Shown one piece after another: positions 21,200-31,324 of a stretch of DNA of 64,000 nt (its first letter is position 1; the number at the start of each line of letters is the position of its first letter). Below the pieces are notes generated by a model. The model worked only from the letters and a program-made list of their open reading frames with translations. It was not told the origin of the DNA and ran no database searches. A program made the position numbers and the translations under genes. Source of the stretch: Branchipolynoe longqiensis (Eukaryota > Annelida > Polychaeta > Phyllodocida > Polynoidae); NCBI GenBank assembly GCA_030323885.1, contig CM059192.1:65589593-65653592 (forward strand), read 5' to 3'.

Positions 21200-21825
21200 C
21201 CGGAGCTGGTGGCTCATTCGATAGAGCCAATGACTTATAAAATTGATACCTGTCACTACCTAGCCTGACACTCAACATTAATAGGATAGGACCAGGACTG
21301 TATCAGGATAATGTGACTGTGTGGGATTTCAGCTCATAGTGCTGGCAGCCTGGTTTCCCAATGGGGCAGCACTATAAAGTCACCATGACTGCGCACTGTC
21401 ACAATTTGGTACCCGTCCTGATATGACCTTAGATTGCTTGGGTGTTGGAGTTTTATGTCCTTGCAACATCTAAGGTCATATCAGGATGTGTGCCAACTTG
21501 TAGCAGTGTCACTGAGTGTGCACTCATGGCAACTTTATAGTGCTGCCCCATTGGGAAATCAGGCCACCAGCACCATGACCACATATCCCACTCAGTCACA
21601 TTATCTGGACACTGAGCTATCCAGTCCTTGCCCTATCCTATTAATGCCGAGCGCCAGGCTAGGAATTGACAAGTATCAATTTTATATAAGTCATTGGTTT
21701 GACTCAACCCGAGACCAAACTCCGGATCTCCCGCATGCGAAGCCCGTGCTAAACCGATTACGCTCGGTATGTATGACCTTAGATGCTGCTAGGACATAAA
21801 ACACCAAACAAACAACAACAGAGCA
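21200..21825 (+). mobile_element. SINE-A copy split by an inverted SINE-A
   Basis: Head and body lie at 21200-21438. The copy is interrupted after TATGACCTTAGAT and resumes at about 21770 with the same TATGACCTTAGAT, then GCTGCTAGGACATAAAAC and an ACAAACAACAAC tail. The repeated 13-mer looks like a target-site duplication of the inserted copy. Confidence 0.75.
21439..21768 (-). mobile_element. SINE-A copy inserted into another SINE-A
   Basis: Full-length minus-strand copy (GTTGGAGTTTTATGTCCTTG through CCGATTACGCTCGGT) lying inside the plus-strand SINE at 21200-21825. Host and insert form a long inverted repeat that could fold as a hairpin in a transcript. Confidence 0.8.
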
Positions 21826-21832
21826 TCCTTAC

Positions 21833-21947
21833 CTCTGCCCGGGCCCGTCCCGGACTGGACCAGCGTCTCGGTGCCGAACGCACACACGACGAGGCCGACA
21901 ACGGCCAGCAGCGGCAGCACGCCCCGGTACACGCCGACCACAAGCAT
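21833..21947 (-). CDS. Likely first coding exon, signal peptide of a secreted or membrane protein
   Basis: On the minus strand an ATG (G at -3, in-frame TGA about 30 nt upstream) opens 38 codons and one base, ending GGCAGAG directly before GTAAGG, a strong donor. The peptide starts MLVVGVYRG, followed by the hydrophobic run VLPLLAVVGLVVCAFG, a typical signal peptide or first membrane segment; a cleavage site near CAFG/TET is plausible. Cleavage would leave TETLVQSGTGPGR at the mature N terminus. The intron phase is 1. Codon use is GC-rich, unlike the AT-rich surroundings, because the exon sits in a CpG-rich block. What follows is unknown; the exon at 8369-8469 on the same strand has a matching phase. 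No homologue is claimed. Confidence 0.55.
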
Positions 21948-22400
21948 GCCGGGGCGGGCGGTCAGGCGGTCAGGTCACGGGGTCACGGGGTCACCGGGTC
22001 AGCCGCCACCGAGCAGCTCGCTTTGACGTCAAGTGCGAGCGATCGGTCAGGCGGGCGGAGGACGGCGGGCGGCAGGCGGGTGGAGGACGGCGGGCGGGCG
22101 GAGTGTGCCGTGCCCGGTTGGTCAGTGCGGGCGTGCGCTTGCTCGATGCGATGCAGTGCGATCCGGTGCCGCGGTGCGGCGCTGTGAGGTGCGGCGCTGT
22201 GAGGTGCTGTGAGGTGCGGCCGCGCTGGTTCTCGGCGTGTGGACGCTGAGGGCTTCGCGAACCGTCTGAGCTGCTCGGAGTACCCTCCCCGCCTCCCTCA
22301 CTCCCTCAGACCCTCCCTACTCCCCTCCCCGCCCCAACCCCCTCCCACCGGGCCGCCAGCAGCCGACTAGGCCGCCCCCCAGCGACCGGGCTAGCGAGGC
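21948..22400 (-). promoter_or_regulatory. CpG-rich candidate promoter and 5' UTR
   Basis: About 450 bp dense in CG dinucleotides directly upstream of the candidate ATG on the minus strand. It contains (GGTCACGGGGTCA) near-repeats, GGCGGGCGGAGGACGG repeats and a CRE (next entry). No TATA box is evident, as in many CpG-island promoters. It borders a (TA/TG)n block at 22415. Confidence 0.45.
22023..22032. promoter_or_regulatory. CRE palindrome (CREB/ATF site)
   Basis: TTGACGTCAA, a full 8-bp CRE core with symmetric flanks, about 76 bp upstream of the candidate start codon at 21947. Confidence 0.45.
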
Positions 22401-22414
22401 TCATGTGCGTAGTG

Positions 22415-22915
22415 ATACTATATATATATGTATGAATATATGTATTATATATGTATATATATATGTATATATATGTATATATATATGTATATATATATAT
22501 ATGTATATATATATGTATATATATGTCTATATATGTATATATATGTCTATATATGTATATATATGTATATATATATGTCTATATATGTATATATATTTAG
22601 ATATATGCAGATATGTGTATATATATTTGTATATATGTATATATGTATATATATATGTAGATATATGTAGATATATGTATACACATGTGTATATATGTAT
22701 ATATATATAAATATGTATATATATATATGTATACGCTCGATTTGCTCCGGGCTATTGGTGCCACCGTCACTTCTGGTGCCGATCCACCCCCAAAATGTAT
22801 ATGTATGTATATATATGTATTTATATGTATATATATGTATATATATGTATATATATATATGTATATTTATGTATATATATGTATATATATGCATATATAT
22901 GTATATGGGTCACTC
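22415..22915. repeat. (TA)n/(ATATATGT)n microsatellite
   Basis: About 500 bp of TATATATGTA-type repeat, interrupted at 22735-22800 by a GC-richer spacer (GGGCTATTGGTGCCACCGTC). Tyr/Ile-rich open frames on both strands are repeat artefacts. Confidence 0.9.
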
Positions 22916-23326
22916 TCCTGAAAACTGGTCAGCATGAGATGGGATTTTAAAACATCAATAAAAACCTTCCTACTTATTTTTTTCCTTATACTTTTCATAT
23001 TCATGTTCAGATTTGATGAAAGAAATAAGGGAACTGAAATAAAACTGTGTGCAGCTTTGGTCTTTTAGTTATGAACTGTTTTTGTCCAAAAAAAAAACCA
23101 TTTCACACGTCAGCCATTTGTAAACATGACATATGGGACGTGGTTGAATCCTTATTAACATATTGTATTGCATTGATATATCAAACAAACACAGTTCCCA
23201 AATCAAAGAGGAAGTATTCATTAACATGTATGCATGCTTAAATTAAAGTAAATATAATTTAATGTCTTCAGAATATAACATTACAAATTTCCGTCACACG
23301 TGTAACCGTGGTGTCTGGATGCCATA
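22904..23326 (-). repeat. Dispersed repeat G, copy 2
   Basis: Inverted relative of 5463-5880 (ATGGGTCACTCTCCTGAAAA to TTTCCGTCACACGTGTAACC). It follows directly on a TA repeat. Confidence 0.7.
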
Positions 23327-23408
23327 TGTACACATATGTATATGATATATATAAGCATATATATGTATAAGAGTTTTCATTGAATGGTCAGTGTGGATGG
23401 CTCTGGGT

Positions 23409-23571
23409 GGTCGTGACACACTGAGGCGACCACCAACAACAGGTGTAGGGGGGTCCTGGACCCACCTGGTGGGTGTGCAGGGTACTATCCAGTGAGACCC
23501 CCAGGAGCGCCTGGGTGGCAGCACGGTGCAATTCGGTTACATCCGTATATACGTTGTATATATGTGGGTAT
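23409..23571 (-). repeat. Dispersed repeat F, copy 1
   Basis: About 160 bp that recurs inverted at 36699-36862: GTCGTGACACACTGAGGCGA, CACCTGGTGGGTGTGCAGGG, TGGGTGGCAGCACGGTGCAA, ATATACGTTGTATATATG. Type unknown; both copies touch TA microsatellites. Confidence 0.65.
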
Positions 23572-24433
23572 ATATATGTATATATATATATGTTTATATG
23601 TGTATATAAGGAGTATAATATATTATGCGTATATAAATGGCGGAATTAAATAGTTATAATTAATCATTTATTAGGGTCAGTGGGCTCGATATGGATATTT
23701 CGATATTGTCCAATCAATGGCCACTGCCTGCGAGCCCGGGACTGCCCTAGGTAATGCTAAAACGGTGGGTTTGGCAGCCAGTCTGCCATATTTGTTAATT
23801 GTTGGCCCAGATTTCAAACTGGTCGGATCGAGCATTCAAGAGCTTGGATCTTGGTGGAGGGAGAGATGGTCTATTGCACCAGTTGCAGTGAAAAGCACGA
23901 CCAAGGAGATAGGGAGAGCTGTGTGATTAATAAGGAGGTGAATAAGTCACATACAGTGAGAACTACTAGGAGTACAGTGGTGAGGATGGCAAAAGATTTG
24001 GAAGGTAAGGTAAAGTGACAGGGCATGTTACCCATTCCATGGGTACCATACAATATATATGTATATATATATATGTATATATATATTTGTATAAAAAAAA
24101 CTTCAGCGTGAGTGTCGTGTAGAGCCCCCCCTGATGGGGGGGGGGGGGGTGAAGGAAGCCGGACCCTCCCCACCCAGAAGGGGAGGGGGTAGTAGCAGGA
24201 CACTTACAGAGATTATTACCCACGATAACAGTCTTATCACTATCCGTATATATAACAAAAGTATATGTATATATGCACATATTTTTTTAAGTTCATACAT
24301 AAATATTTGCATATAATTATTTACATATATTTATTTACATATATTTATCTACATATATTCATTTATATACACATATACTCACATATATATATATATTTAC
24401 ATATATATCTATATGCACAGATATAATGTATGT
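23572..24433. other. AT-rich spacer, no supported gene
   Basis: TA-rich patches flank a more complex stretch at 23640-24030. That stretch contains an open frame of 69 codons from an ATG at 23717, without splice sites or recognisable domain. A G run and GAAGGGGAGGGGGT lie at about 24136-24190. Confidence 0.4.
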
Positions 24434-24556
24434 GATGCATAACGCATTATACTAGTATAAATGCAAGAGGTCCATATACTCTATATATCTATTCCTCATT
24501 GGCCCAGCTGTCGGGGTAATTGGTGAGCAGCCTCCCCCCCTCGTGCCACACAAACT
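24434..24556 (+). repeat. Dispersed repeat E, copy 2
   Basis: Same series of blocks as 7622-7762, with a shorter C run. Confidence 0.6.
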
Positions 24557-24559
24557 TTT

Positions 24560-24878
24560 TGTAGACATATATATTTATTTGCACATATTAATTTGTATAC
24601 ACATATGGTTGTATAGTTGTATATATTTACATATATATTTACATATATATTTACATATATATATTTACATATATATTTATATGCACATATATAGTTATAA
24701 AAATATAAGCACATACATATTTATCCATACCTACTACTTATATACACATATATGTAAGTACATATTTATATACAAATACATATGTATCGATATATAGATC
24801 TACATATAAATTTATATTTACAAATACATTTGCCTATTTTTAAATCTCTATTTATATAAAAATGTAGGTATTGACATA

Positions 24879-24930
<52 letters not shown>

Positions 24931-25165
24931 CGGATCTGCAAATATACATACATCATTTACATGTGTACAATAATATGAATGTAATCATTTCCGAGTTTCT
25001 ACTAGCGGATGTAGTGAACAATTTGAATTAATCAGAAAGCAAAGTCTTCAGAGCCTTACATTAAGGCCAAACAACAACAAACAACAAAATTCGTGAAGGT
25101 CCCCGCCCGTGCCTTAAAAATCGCCTGCCCCTGATTTTTATTATATTTTTTTGTAACAGTTAGTG
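24560..25165. repeat. AT-rich and (TA)n region
   Basis: TATATTTACATATATAT-type sequence, then an uninterrupted (AT)n of about 45 bp at 24883-24927, then about 200 bp of AT-rich DNA with no feature. Confidence 0.7.
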
Positions 25166-25166
25166 T

Positions 25167-25813
25167 AGAGCCATGTTTACACGGGCGAGTTAAAACGCTT
25201 CATATAAAACCACTTGCCTAGATCGATTTACATTTGCCGTGTAAACGCGACACTGTGGCGTTTTAGGGCTGAATCGATTCATATAAATCAGTAGATGTAA
25301 ACCACCTTGCTAGGTAGTATAGATGAAGCGATACAGCTGGTTCCCGGGCGGCGATGGTGTAAAATAGCGGTGCTCGCCGGCTACAGGCTCAGCTGTAACT
25401 ATACACTGGTACCCGGCAGTGTTAGGGACTGATTAGGCCGAAATCTATTGAATGCGATCATATTTAACAGAATTACATACTCAAATAATGAAATTTAATT
25501 AAATTAACCCTGAATTCCAAGCGATATTAACGTAGCCACTACATCGGCATCGTTATTCATATTGTGAATCGACGAATGTAAACTAAACAAATAGCAGTGC
25601 TCGCCGGCTACAGGCTCACCAGCAAGGCTGCTGGTCCCCGGGCGCCGATAGTGTCAAATAGCGGTGCTCGCCGGTTACAGGCTCACCACTAAGGCTGCTG
25701 GTTCCCGGTCGCGGACACAGTTTCAAATTCGTCATGTAAACTTGCCACTACATCGCTTCATATAAATCGATTTGCCTAATTCGCTTCACAATTGCCCATG
25801 TAAACATGGCTTT
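25167..25813. mobile_element. TIR element (GCCATGTTTACACGG type)
   Basis: Inverted ends GAGCCATGTTTACACGGGC and the complement of GCCCATGTAAACATGGCTTT. Inside is CGCTTCATATAAA/GATTCATATAAATC-type sequence, a duplicated segment around GCGGTGCTCGCCGGCTACAG (three times) and no open frame. A relative lies at 30056-30665. Confidence 0.65.
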
Positions 25814-25819
25814 AGATGG

Positions 25820-26115
25820 AGAGGGCGGGTGCAGTGAGAAATAGAAAGGTGAATGAAGAGCGGGGAATGGACAGGGCAGTGGTAGAAAGGAATGAACAGG
25901 GATTTGAGGGGTGATAGGGGGGGAACTGGGTTGAGGAGGGAGCAGGGTCGAGAGTGGAGGAGGTTGGGAGAGGGAGGGTGTTGGAGTGTGGGAGGGGGAG
26001 GGTGTTGGATGAGGAGGAGGGAGGGAATGTGAATGAGGGTGGCGGAGATAATGGAGGGGTAGGGGGGCGAGGGTGAGGAAACCAGTGAAATAGTGGGGGG
26101 GGGGGGGCGGGAAAT
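25820..26115. repeat. Purine-rich GGA/GGGA tract
   Basis: About 300 bp of G/A-rich plus strand (GGGAGGGGGAGGG, ending in a G14 run). It is a candidate for G-quadruplex or triplex structure. Pro/Ser-rich frames on the other strand are artefacts. Confidence 0.7.
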
Positions 26116-26409
26116 AAAATAAAACAAAAACCGCCCGCCCGACCTTGATTTGTGTGATCAAAAGGATGATCACCAACTTTTGATATTTGGCCTATCTATA
26201 GCCATAGTAAGATTGGTACCACTAGAAAGATAATAGACTCGTTTATCTCTCCATGTTAAATGTTGTTGAGGTTTCAAATATCTTTTAATTCGGTAGATGT
26301 TTTCTAACTTTTAACAAATAGTTTAATTTGCAGAACTTTCCATGACCAACATGTTTATTAACACATCCATGTAGATCTCTACACATGCACACACTCACCA
26401 ATCCATTTG

Positions 26410-26718
26410 TGTGTTGTTTTGCGGCCTATCAACATTTAAGGTCATACCATGATGGATACTGACTTGTGACAGTGCACACTCATGGTGACTTTATAGTGCT
26501 ACCCAACTGGGAGACCAGGCCACCAGCACCATGACCTAATAAGTAATATCCCACACTGTCATATTATCATGGCATTGTGCTAATCAGTCATTGTCCTATC
26601 CTATTAATGACAAGCACCAAGCTAGGTAGCGTCATTGATTTGACTCAACTGGGAATAGAACTCCCAACCTTCCACACAGGGAGCCTGCGCTGTACCGAAT
26701 ATGCCACCGCGTCCGGAA
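26410..26718 (-). mobile_element. SINE-A copy
   Basis: Minus-strand, near full length: CAACATTTAAGGTCATACCA through CATTGATTTGACTCAACTGG to the head (ATATGCCACCGCGTCCGG). Confidence 0.75.
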
Positions 26719-26750
26719 CTCACCAATCCACACACATGTACATTTGTTTC

Positions 26751-27097
26751 TATTAGTCCGATGGTTTTGCGTTTTGGTAATTTTTCTGAGATAAATATAT
26801 TAAATTGATCGTTATAACCTATGTTATTTCAGGTTGAAGTAACTTTTATCTTAAATGGATAAGTTTTGAGATATTTGAAATTCAATCATGTAAACTTAAT
26901 TTTGGCAAGCACGCCAAAACTGTGACGCCATAGGCTTCAACAGTAACAGATTCTATCAAATTGTCTCAGTGTTCCCTTCTATGTGGGAATAAATGCTTAA
27001 TATCTGCGCCAATATCTAAGTTAGATATGTACAGTCAAATCTATATAATTATTTTGGTTTTGAAAATTTGATGCTTCATCGGACCATGCAGCTTTAA
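26751..27097 (+). mobile_element. TTAA-flanked MITE
   Basis: Plus copy that starts ATTAGTCCGATGG (the first ten bases of the inverted repeat are lost) and ends CATCGGACCATGCAGCTTTAA. Interior as in 39601-39954. Confidence 0.6.
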
Positions 27098-27121
27098 GTT
27101 TAATGACGTCTCTAGTCACAT

Positions 27122-27181
27122 GTGCGCATGCACGCACTCAGTAATCTACACATACATATACACATTTACACACTCACCGAT

Positions 27182-27218
<37 letters not shown>

Positions 27219-27300
27219 GATACACACACCTTCTCACCTCCACTTCAGCACACACGCACACACACACACGCAGACACACTCCCAAAACAACCACAGACAT
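27122..27300. repeat. (CA)n microsatellite
   Basis: CACACA-rich with a pure run at about 27183-27215. Confidence 0.85.
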
Positions 27301-27339
27301 CCACACACCAGCCACAAAGGAAAACGGCGTCGGGGTAAG

Positions 27340-27560
27340 TAACTGGCGCCACCTAGTGGGTCGTCTCCGTACCAATGTATGCTTTCCAGGGCTTGTTGCA
27401 CTGCACGTTTACAACTACACGTCAGAGACGCGCGGAAACCCCCCAAACAATGCCCGTACATGCCGCGTATTGTGACGTCACACTTCCGATGGCAATACCA
27501 CGTGGGCATGTCCAAAATCGAGGACAAACGCGCGTTGCTCCGAATCTGACCCGAGATGGT
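27340..27560. promoter_or_regulatory. Promoter-like cluster with CTCF-type site
   Basis: In 220 bp: a minus-strand CCACTAGGTGGCGC (27346-27359), which fits the vertebrate/fly CTCF consensus CCASYAGRKGGCRS at every position; a full CRE TGACGTCA (about 27474-27481); an ETS-like ACTTCCG just after it; and CCACGTGG (E-box) at about 27499. CG dinucleotides are frequent. GGGGTAAGTAA at about 27333 resembles a splice donor, but no exon was supported. Direction unknown. Confidence 0.35.
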
Positions 27561-27629
27561 TGGCCTATTGCCGCGCCACCTACACACACACATTCACACT
27601 TCAGCGCAGTACCCCTATCACAAGTAAAA

Positions 27630-28133
27630 AAAAGTAAAGCTTTTTTTATTTAACGACATCTCTAGAGCGTGTTGATTTTTTTGTTATTGTATCATCGTCT
27701 ATTGGACATCCAGCATTGAACATATGGTAATTCTGACATATTTCTTTCGAGGAAACTCGCTTCCGCCACATAGGCTACAAAAAGTAAAGCTTTTTTTTAT
27801 TTAACGACATCTCTAGAGCATGTTGATTTTTTGTTATTGTATCATCGTCTATTGGACATCCAGCATTGAACATATGGTAATTCTGACATATTTCTTTCGA
27901 GGAAACTCGCTGGCACCACATAGGCTACTTTTCCTGATAAGCAGCAATGGATTTGTATATGCACTTTCCCCCAGACAGGGCAGCACATACCACATCTTTT
28001 GACGAGCCAGTTGTGGACCACTAGTTGGAACAGAAAATAGTCCAAACTGCAAATGGGTGCACTGAGCAGGATGGATCAGATGACCGACCGCTTCACAGCT
28101 GGACACTCTACCGCCTGAGCTACGTCCTGCTCC
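27630..28133 (-). mobile_element. SINE-B copy with duplicated 3' end
   Basis: In sense orientation: tRNA-like head GGACGTAGCTCAGGCGGTAG, body GTGGTCCACAACTGG and GAAAGTGCATATACAA, then GCTGCTTATCAGGAAAAG, and tail CTCTAGAGATGTCGTTAAAT plus AAAAAAG. The 3' ~145 bp occurs twice (27633-27776 and 27777-27925). SINEs with this tail are familiar from molluscan genomes. Confidence 0.8.
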
Positions 28134-28162
28134 TACCCAGTATCACAAGGCTGCCATTGAAA

Positions 28163-28335
28163 GTGTTTGTTTGTTTCTTGTTGTTTTACGTCCTAGCAAC
28201 ATCTGAGGTCATATCAGAATGGTAAAGATTTGTGACAGTGCACACTCATGGTGACTTTATAGTACTGCCGCACCGGGAGACCAGGCCGTCGGGACAATGA
28301 CCCAATAGGCCTATCCCATAGTCACATTATCAGAC
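28163..28335 (-). mobile_element. SINE-A 3' half
   Basis: TTGTTGTTTTACGTCCTAGC to CATAGTCACATTATCAGA, without head. Confidence 0.7.
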
Positions 28336-28447
28336 CTGCCACATTTTTTTGGGTGGAAATCTATATTTTTCATCTAAAATCCTGTATGAATCTGTATCAC
28401 ATAATAAGTCATATCCATATGTCCCGCATACCATAAAAAAACATGAA

Positions 28448-28782
28448 GACCGGGCGCGGTGGCCGAATAGGTAGAGCACAGGCCTCGCGTGCAGAAGATC
28501 GGGAGTTTGCGAGTTCGGTTCTGGGCCAATGACTTAAAAATTGATACTTGTCGCTTCCTAGCCTGGTGCTCGGCATTATTAGGATAGGGCAAGGGCTGGT
28601 TAGCTTGGTGACAGGATAATGTGACTGAGTGGGATATTGGGTCATGGTGCCAGCAGCCTGATTTCCCAGTGGGGCAGCACTATAAAATCGCCATGAGTGC
28701 GTACTGTCACAAGTTGGTACCCATCCTGATATGACCTTAGATGTTGCTAGGATGTAATACAACAACAAACAAATAAAAAAAC
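28448..28782 (+). mobile_element. SINE-A copy, full length
   Basis: Head CGGGCGCGGTGGCCGAATAG, body GGATAGGGCAAGGGCTGG and GTGGGGCAGCACTATAAAAT, 3' CCTTAGATGTTGCTAGGATG, tail ACAACAACAAACAAAT. Confidence 0.85.
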
Positions 28783-29046
28783 ATGTGAATACAATTACAT
28801 AATTTTATTACACAAACATTATATATAACAAACTACATTACATTCACATACAACATTCATTGCTGTGGCTGAACATCGGCTCCATTATACCGTATACTGT
28901 TGTGGAATGCATACATGGGAATAATGTGGTTACACATTTTTATTTCCATAAATCCATGTCAAACTCAAAATGGAGTATCGCCGTATCACTAAAAATAGCA
29001 CCAACATCAGTATCAGGTAACGGGTGACCCGTATCGTGTGGCAGGT
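28783..29046. other. No gene seen
   Basis: AT-rich DNA without recognised features. Confidence 0.4.
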
Positions 29047-29222
29047 GTGCATTATCCTGATACTGAGCTAACCTGTCGTTACCCTATCCTAGTAATGCCG
29101 AACACCATGCTACATAATGACAAGCATCAATTTGATAAGTCATCGGTTTGACTAGGATGGGATTCAAATTCGCGACCTCCCACATGAAAACCCGGCGCTC
29201 TGTTGATTCGGCCACCGTGTTT
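29047..29222 (-). mobile_element. SINE-A 5' half
   Basis: Minus-strand body and head (TCATCGGTTTGACTAGGATG to GATTCGGCCACCGTG). Confidence 0.65.
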
Positions 29223-29346
29223 GATCTGCCATTGAAAATTACCGGCCTTTATTTGACCTAGTACAAACTATTTCATCATAATTCCATGATGAAAAAAAAA
29301 AAAAAAAAAAAAAAAAAAGAAGAAGCTTGTTTGCCACTATACAGAC

Positions 29347-29598
29347 AAAGAAACTTCTTTATTTTGGCCACATCATTCGTCAGAGTTCAATATACCGTAC
29401 ATTGTTGGAAGGGAAGGTGAATGGCAGCAGAGGGAGAGGGGGAGAGGGAGACCAAGAACATCATGGTTTACAAATATTTCACAGTGGACAGGCTTGAATT
29501 ATTCACAGTCTATCAGAACAGCACAACTTCGGGACAAGTGGAGAACCATTGCATCCAACCCTCGACTAGAGGATGGAACTATTGATTGATTGATTGAC
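29347..29598 (+). mobile_element. LINE 3' end (non-LTR retrotransposon)
   Basis: The C-terminal end of a LINE ORF can be read in two frames joined by an 8-nt slip in a GGGAGA repeat. KKLLYFGHIIRQSS and LLEGKVNGSRGR are followed by GRPRTSWFTNISQWTG and RDKWRTIASNPRLEDGTID, then stop (29587-29589). A (TTGA)n tail follows, as expected at the 3' end of such elements. The GRGRPR...W pattern before WR is common at LINE ORF2 ends. 5'-truncated; no RT domain remains. A 28-bp poly-A lies just upstream. Confidence 0.7.
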
Positions 29599-29749
29599 AA
29601 ACTATTTCACGCATCGTTGACCTTCACAGCCCATCGACCAAAGCCAACACGCGACATATTGTTTCACGAATGCACAAATTGGCAAAGCGAAATCATTTCC
29701 TTATTTCTTGTCGTTCACAACACAGTGTACGCGTTAGTACAGGTGCCCG

Positions 29750-29763
29750 CCACCAGGGGGCAG
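29750..29763 (+). promoter_or_regulatory. CTCF-like motif
   Basis: CCACCAGGGGGCAG matches CCASYAGRKGGCRS at all 14 positions. Occupancy in this organism is unknown. Confidence 0.35.
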
Positions 29764-29865
29764 TAGTGTGGTGGTGGTGCCAGGTGGATGGATACTGCCA
29801 CGACAAACTACAGTAGCACCTGTCCTCAGCGACCCCTACGATCGGCGAACCCCTACCATGTGCGG

Positions 29866-29869
<4 letters not shown>

Positions 29870-29902
<33 letters not shown>

Positions 29903-29958
29903 TCAGAATGCATATATATATATATATATATAATATATATATATGTACATATATATAT
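29870..29958. repeat. (TA)n microsatellite
   Basis: TATATA runs broken once by TGCTCAGAATGCA. It abuts the TIR element that begins at 29960. Confidence 0.85.
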
Positions 29959-29959
29959 A

Positions 29960-31170
29960 AGTCTGTCTCACGAAAATGGGCCAATTGGTGGTTTTTAATA
30001 CAAAATTAAAGAAAGAATTAAAGAGTGGGAATGCATCTCCAAAATACTCTGGATTAAAAGCCCTGTTCACACGGGGCAGTTAATTCGAATCATATGAATC
30101 GACTTGCCTAGTTCGGCTCAGATTTGGCATGTGAACGCGCATCTGAGTCGGTTTAGGGCTGATTCGAATCAACTAGTTCGCCTCATCTATACCACCTCTG
30201 TAGGTGGTTTATATGAAGCGAATTATATGATTCGACTTATATCGCCCGTGTGAACGCAACTGACTTACTTGATGCGGATTAAGGACGTAGCGCTCATGTG
30301 CAGTCGAGACCTTAGTTTGTTGACTTTCCGGTCGATCAAAAGCGCATATTATATAATTTAATTAATGAAACCGCTATCTATGCACAGATATTTTTTTCAT
30401 CATTTATTTTTAGGGTTTCACTGCCCAGCAGAAGTTTTGATCGTTCCAAACCAATAAGATTCATTAAATACATATCTAGGTCGAACGCACTCTCTAGTGG
30501 TGACGTTGCCTAATCGAAGACTGGCGCTGGTCACGCTGGGCTTGCTCATGCGCAGATATCGATTTCCGGCCCCAAGTACTGCCCGTGTGAACGGGCGCCT
30601 AATTCGACTCACCTGGTTCGATTTGTCTGATTCGCCTCACATTTTGCCCGTGTGAATACGGCTATAGTTTCCCGCATGGGAAAGGTTTTAAGCAACAACG
30701 CTGTGAAAACCATGGTTAAAAATATTTTAAAATGTAAAAAATAGGAAATCTTATCAGTTGCCAATTTCCATTTTGGTCATGTAGTGTTTTAAAAAAAGGG
30801 GCTGCATTTATGGAGATTTCCTTACAAAATCCTATGGAATGTACACATTGAGGGAAACCCATAAAAAAAAGGGTTCATCAATATATATGTCTAAATGATC
30901 TTTATTTTGAAAGTGTGCTTTTGATCAATTTAACAGATGTCTGCATTGCAATTGTTAAAGTGTAGTGCATTTCTTTGTTTTATATTAACTTATCCTAGAA
31001 ACAAATAGGATTTTTGTATTTTCTCTACCTTTACATCCAGTATAAATTTAAGAACTTTCCAACACCTCTGTCAATGCTAAACTATAATTATGCTGTTTGA
31101 CGCCAACATCCAATGGTCGACGCCAACATCTTTCCCCCATGCACCAATTGGCCTATTTTCATGAGACTGA

Positions 31171-31172
<2 letters not shown>
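29960..31172. mobile_element. TIR element with nested MITE
   Basis: The ends are inverted repeats of about 31 bp with 28 matches: AGTCTGTCTCACGAAAATGG at the left and the complement of AGTCAGTCTCATGAAAATAG at the right, both continuing GCCAATTGGTG. TA repeats lie outside both ends. About 600 bp of the interior is a second element (30056-30665). There is no transposase frame, so it is non-autonomous. Confidence 0.6.
30056..30665. mobile_element. TIR element (GCC.TGTTCACACGG type), nested
   Basis: Ends AGCCCTGTTCACACGGGGCA and the complement of AGCCGTATTCACACGGGCA. The left 180 bp and right 40 bp correspond to 25167-25813 (AGGGCTGATTCGAATCA against AGGGCTGAATCGATTCA). No open frame. Confidence 0.65.
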
Positions 31173-31208
<36 letters not shown>

Positions 31209-31234
31209 TATGTAGATATATATATATGTATATA

Positions 31235-31324
31235 TAGTATAGTTATACGAATCTTACCTGGGTATAGATGATGGATAACTGTTGTTTTACCGAGGTATAA
31301 GCCTCGGATAGATGTGGGCTAGGG
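31235..31324 (-). repeat. DIRS copy 1 module, outer inverted arm
   Basis: Perfectly complementary (90 of 90) to 31460-31549. It begins TAGTATAGTTATACGAATCT and ends GATGTGGGCTAGGG. Differs at a few positions from the arms of copy 2. Confidence 0.9.

Noticed and set aside
22405..22937. Tyr/Ile-rich frames in the TA/TG block
   Set aside because: Microsatellite translation.
23717..23926. 69-codon frame starting MATACEPGTALGNAK
   Set aside because: Has an ATG and mixed composition, but no recognised domain, no splice context and no upstream promoter signal; too short to support as a gene.
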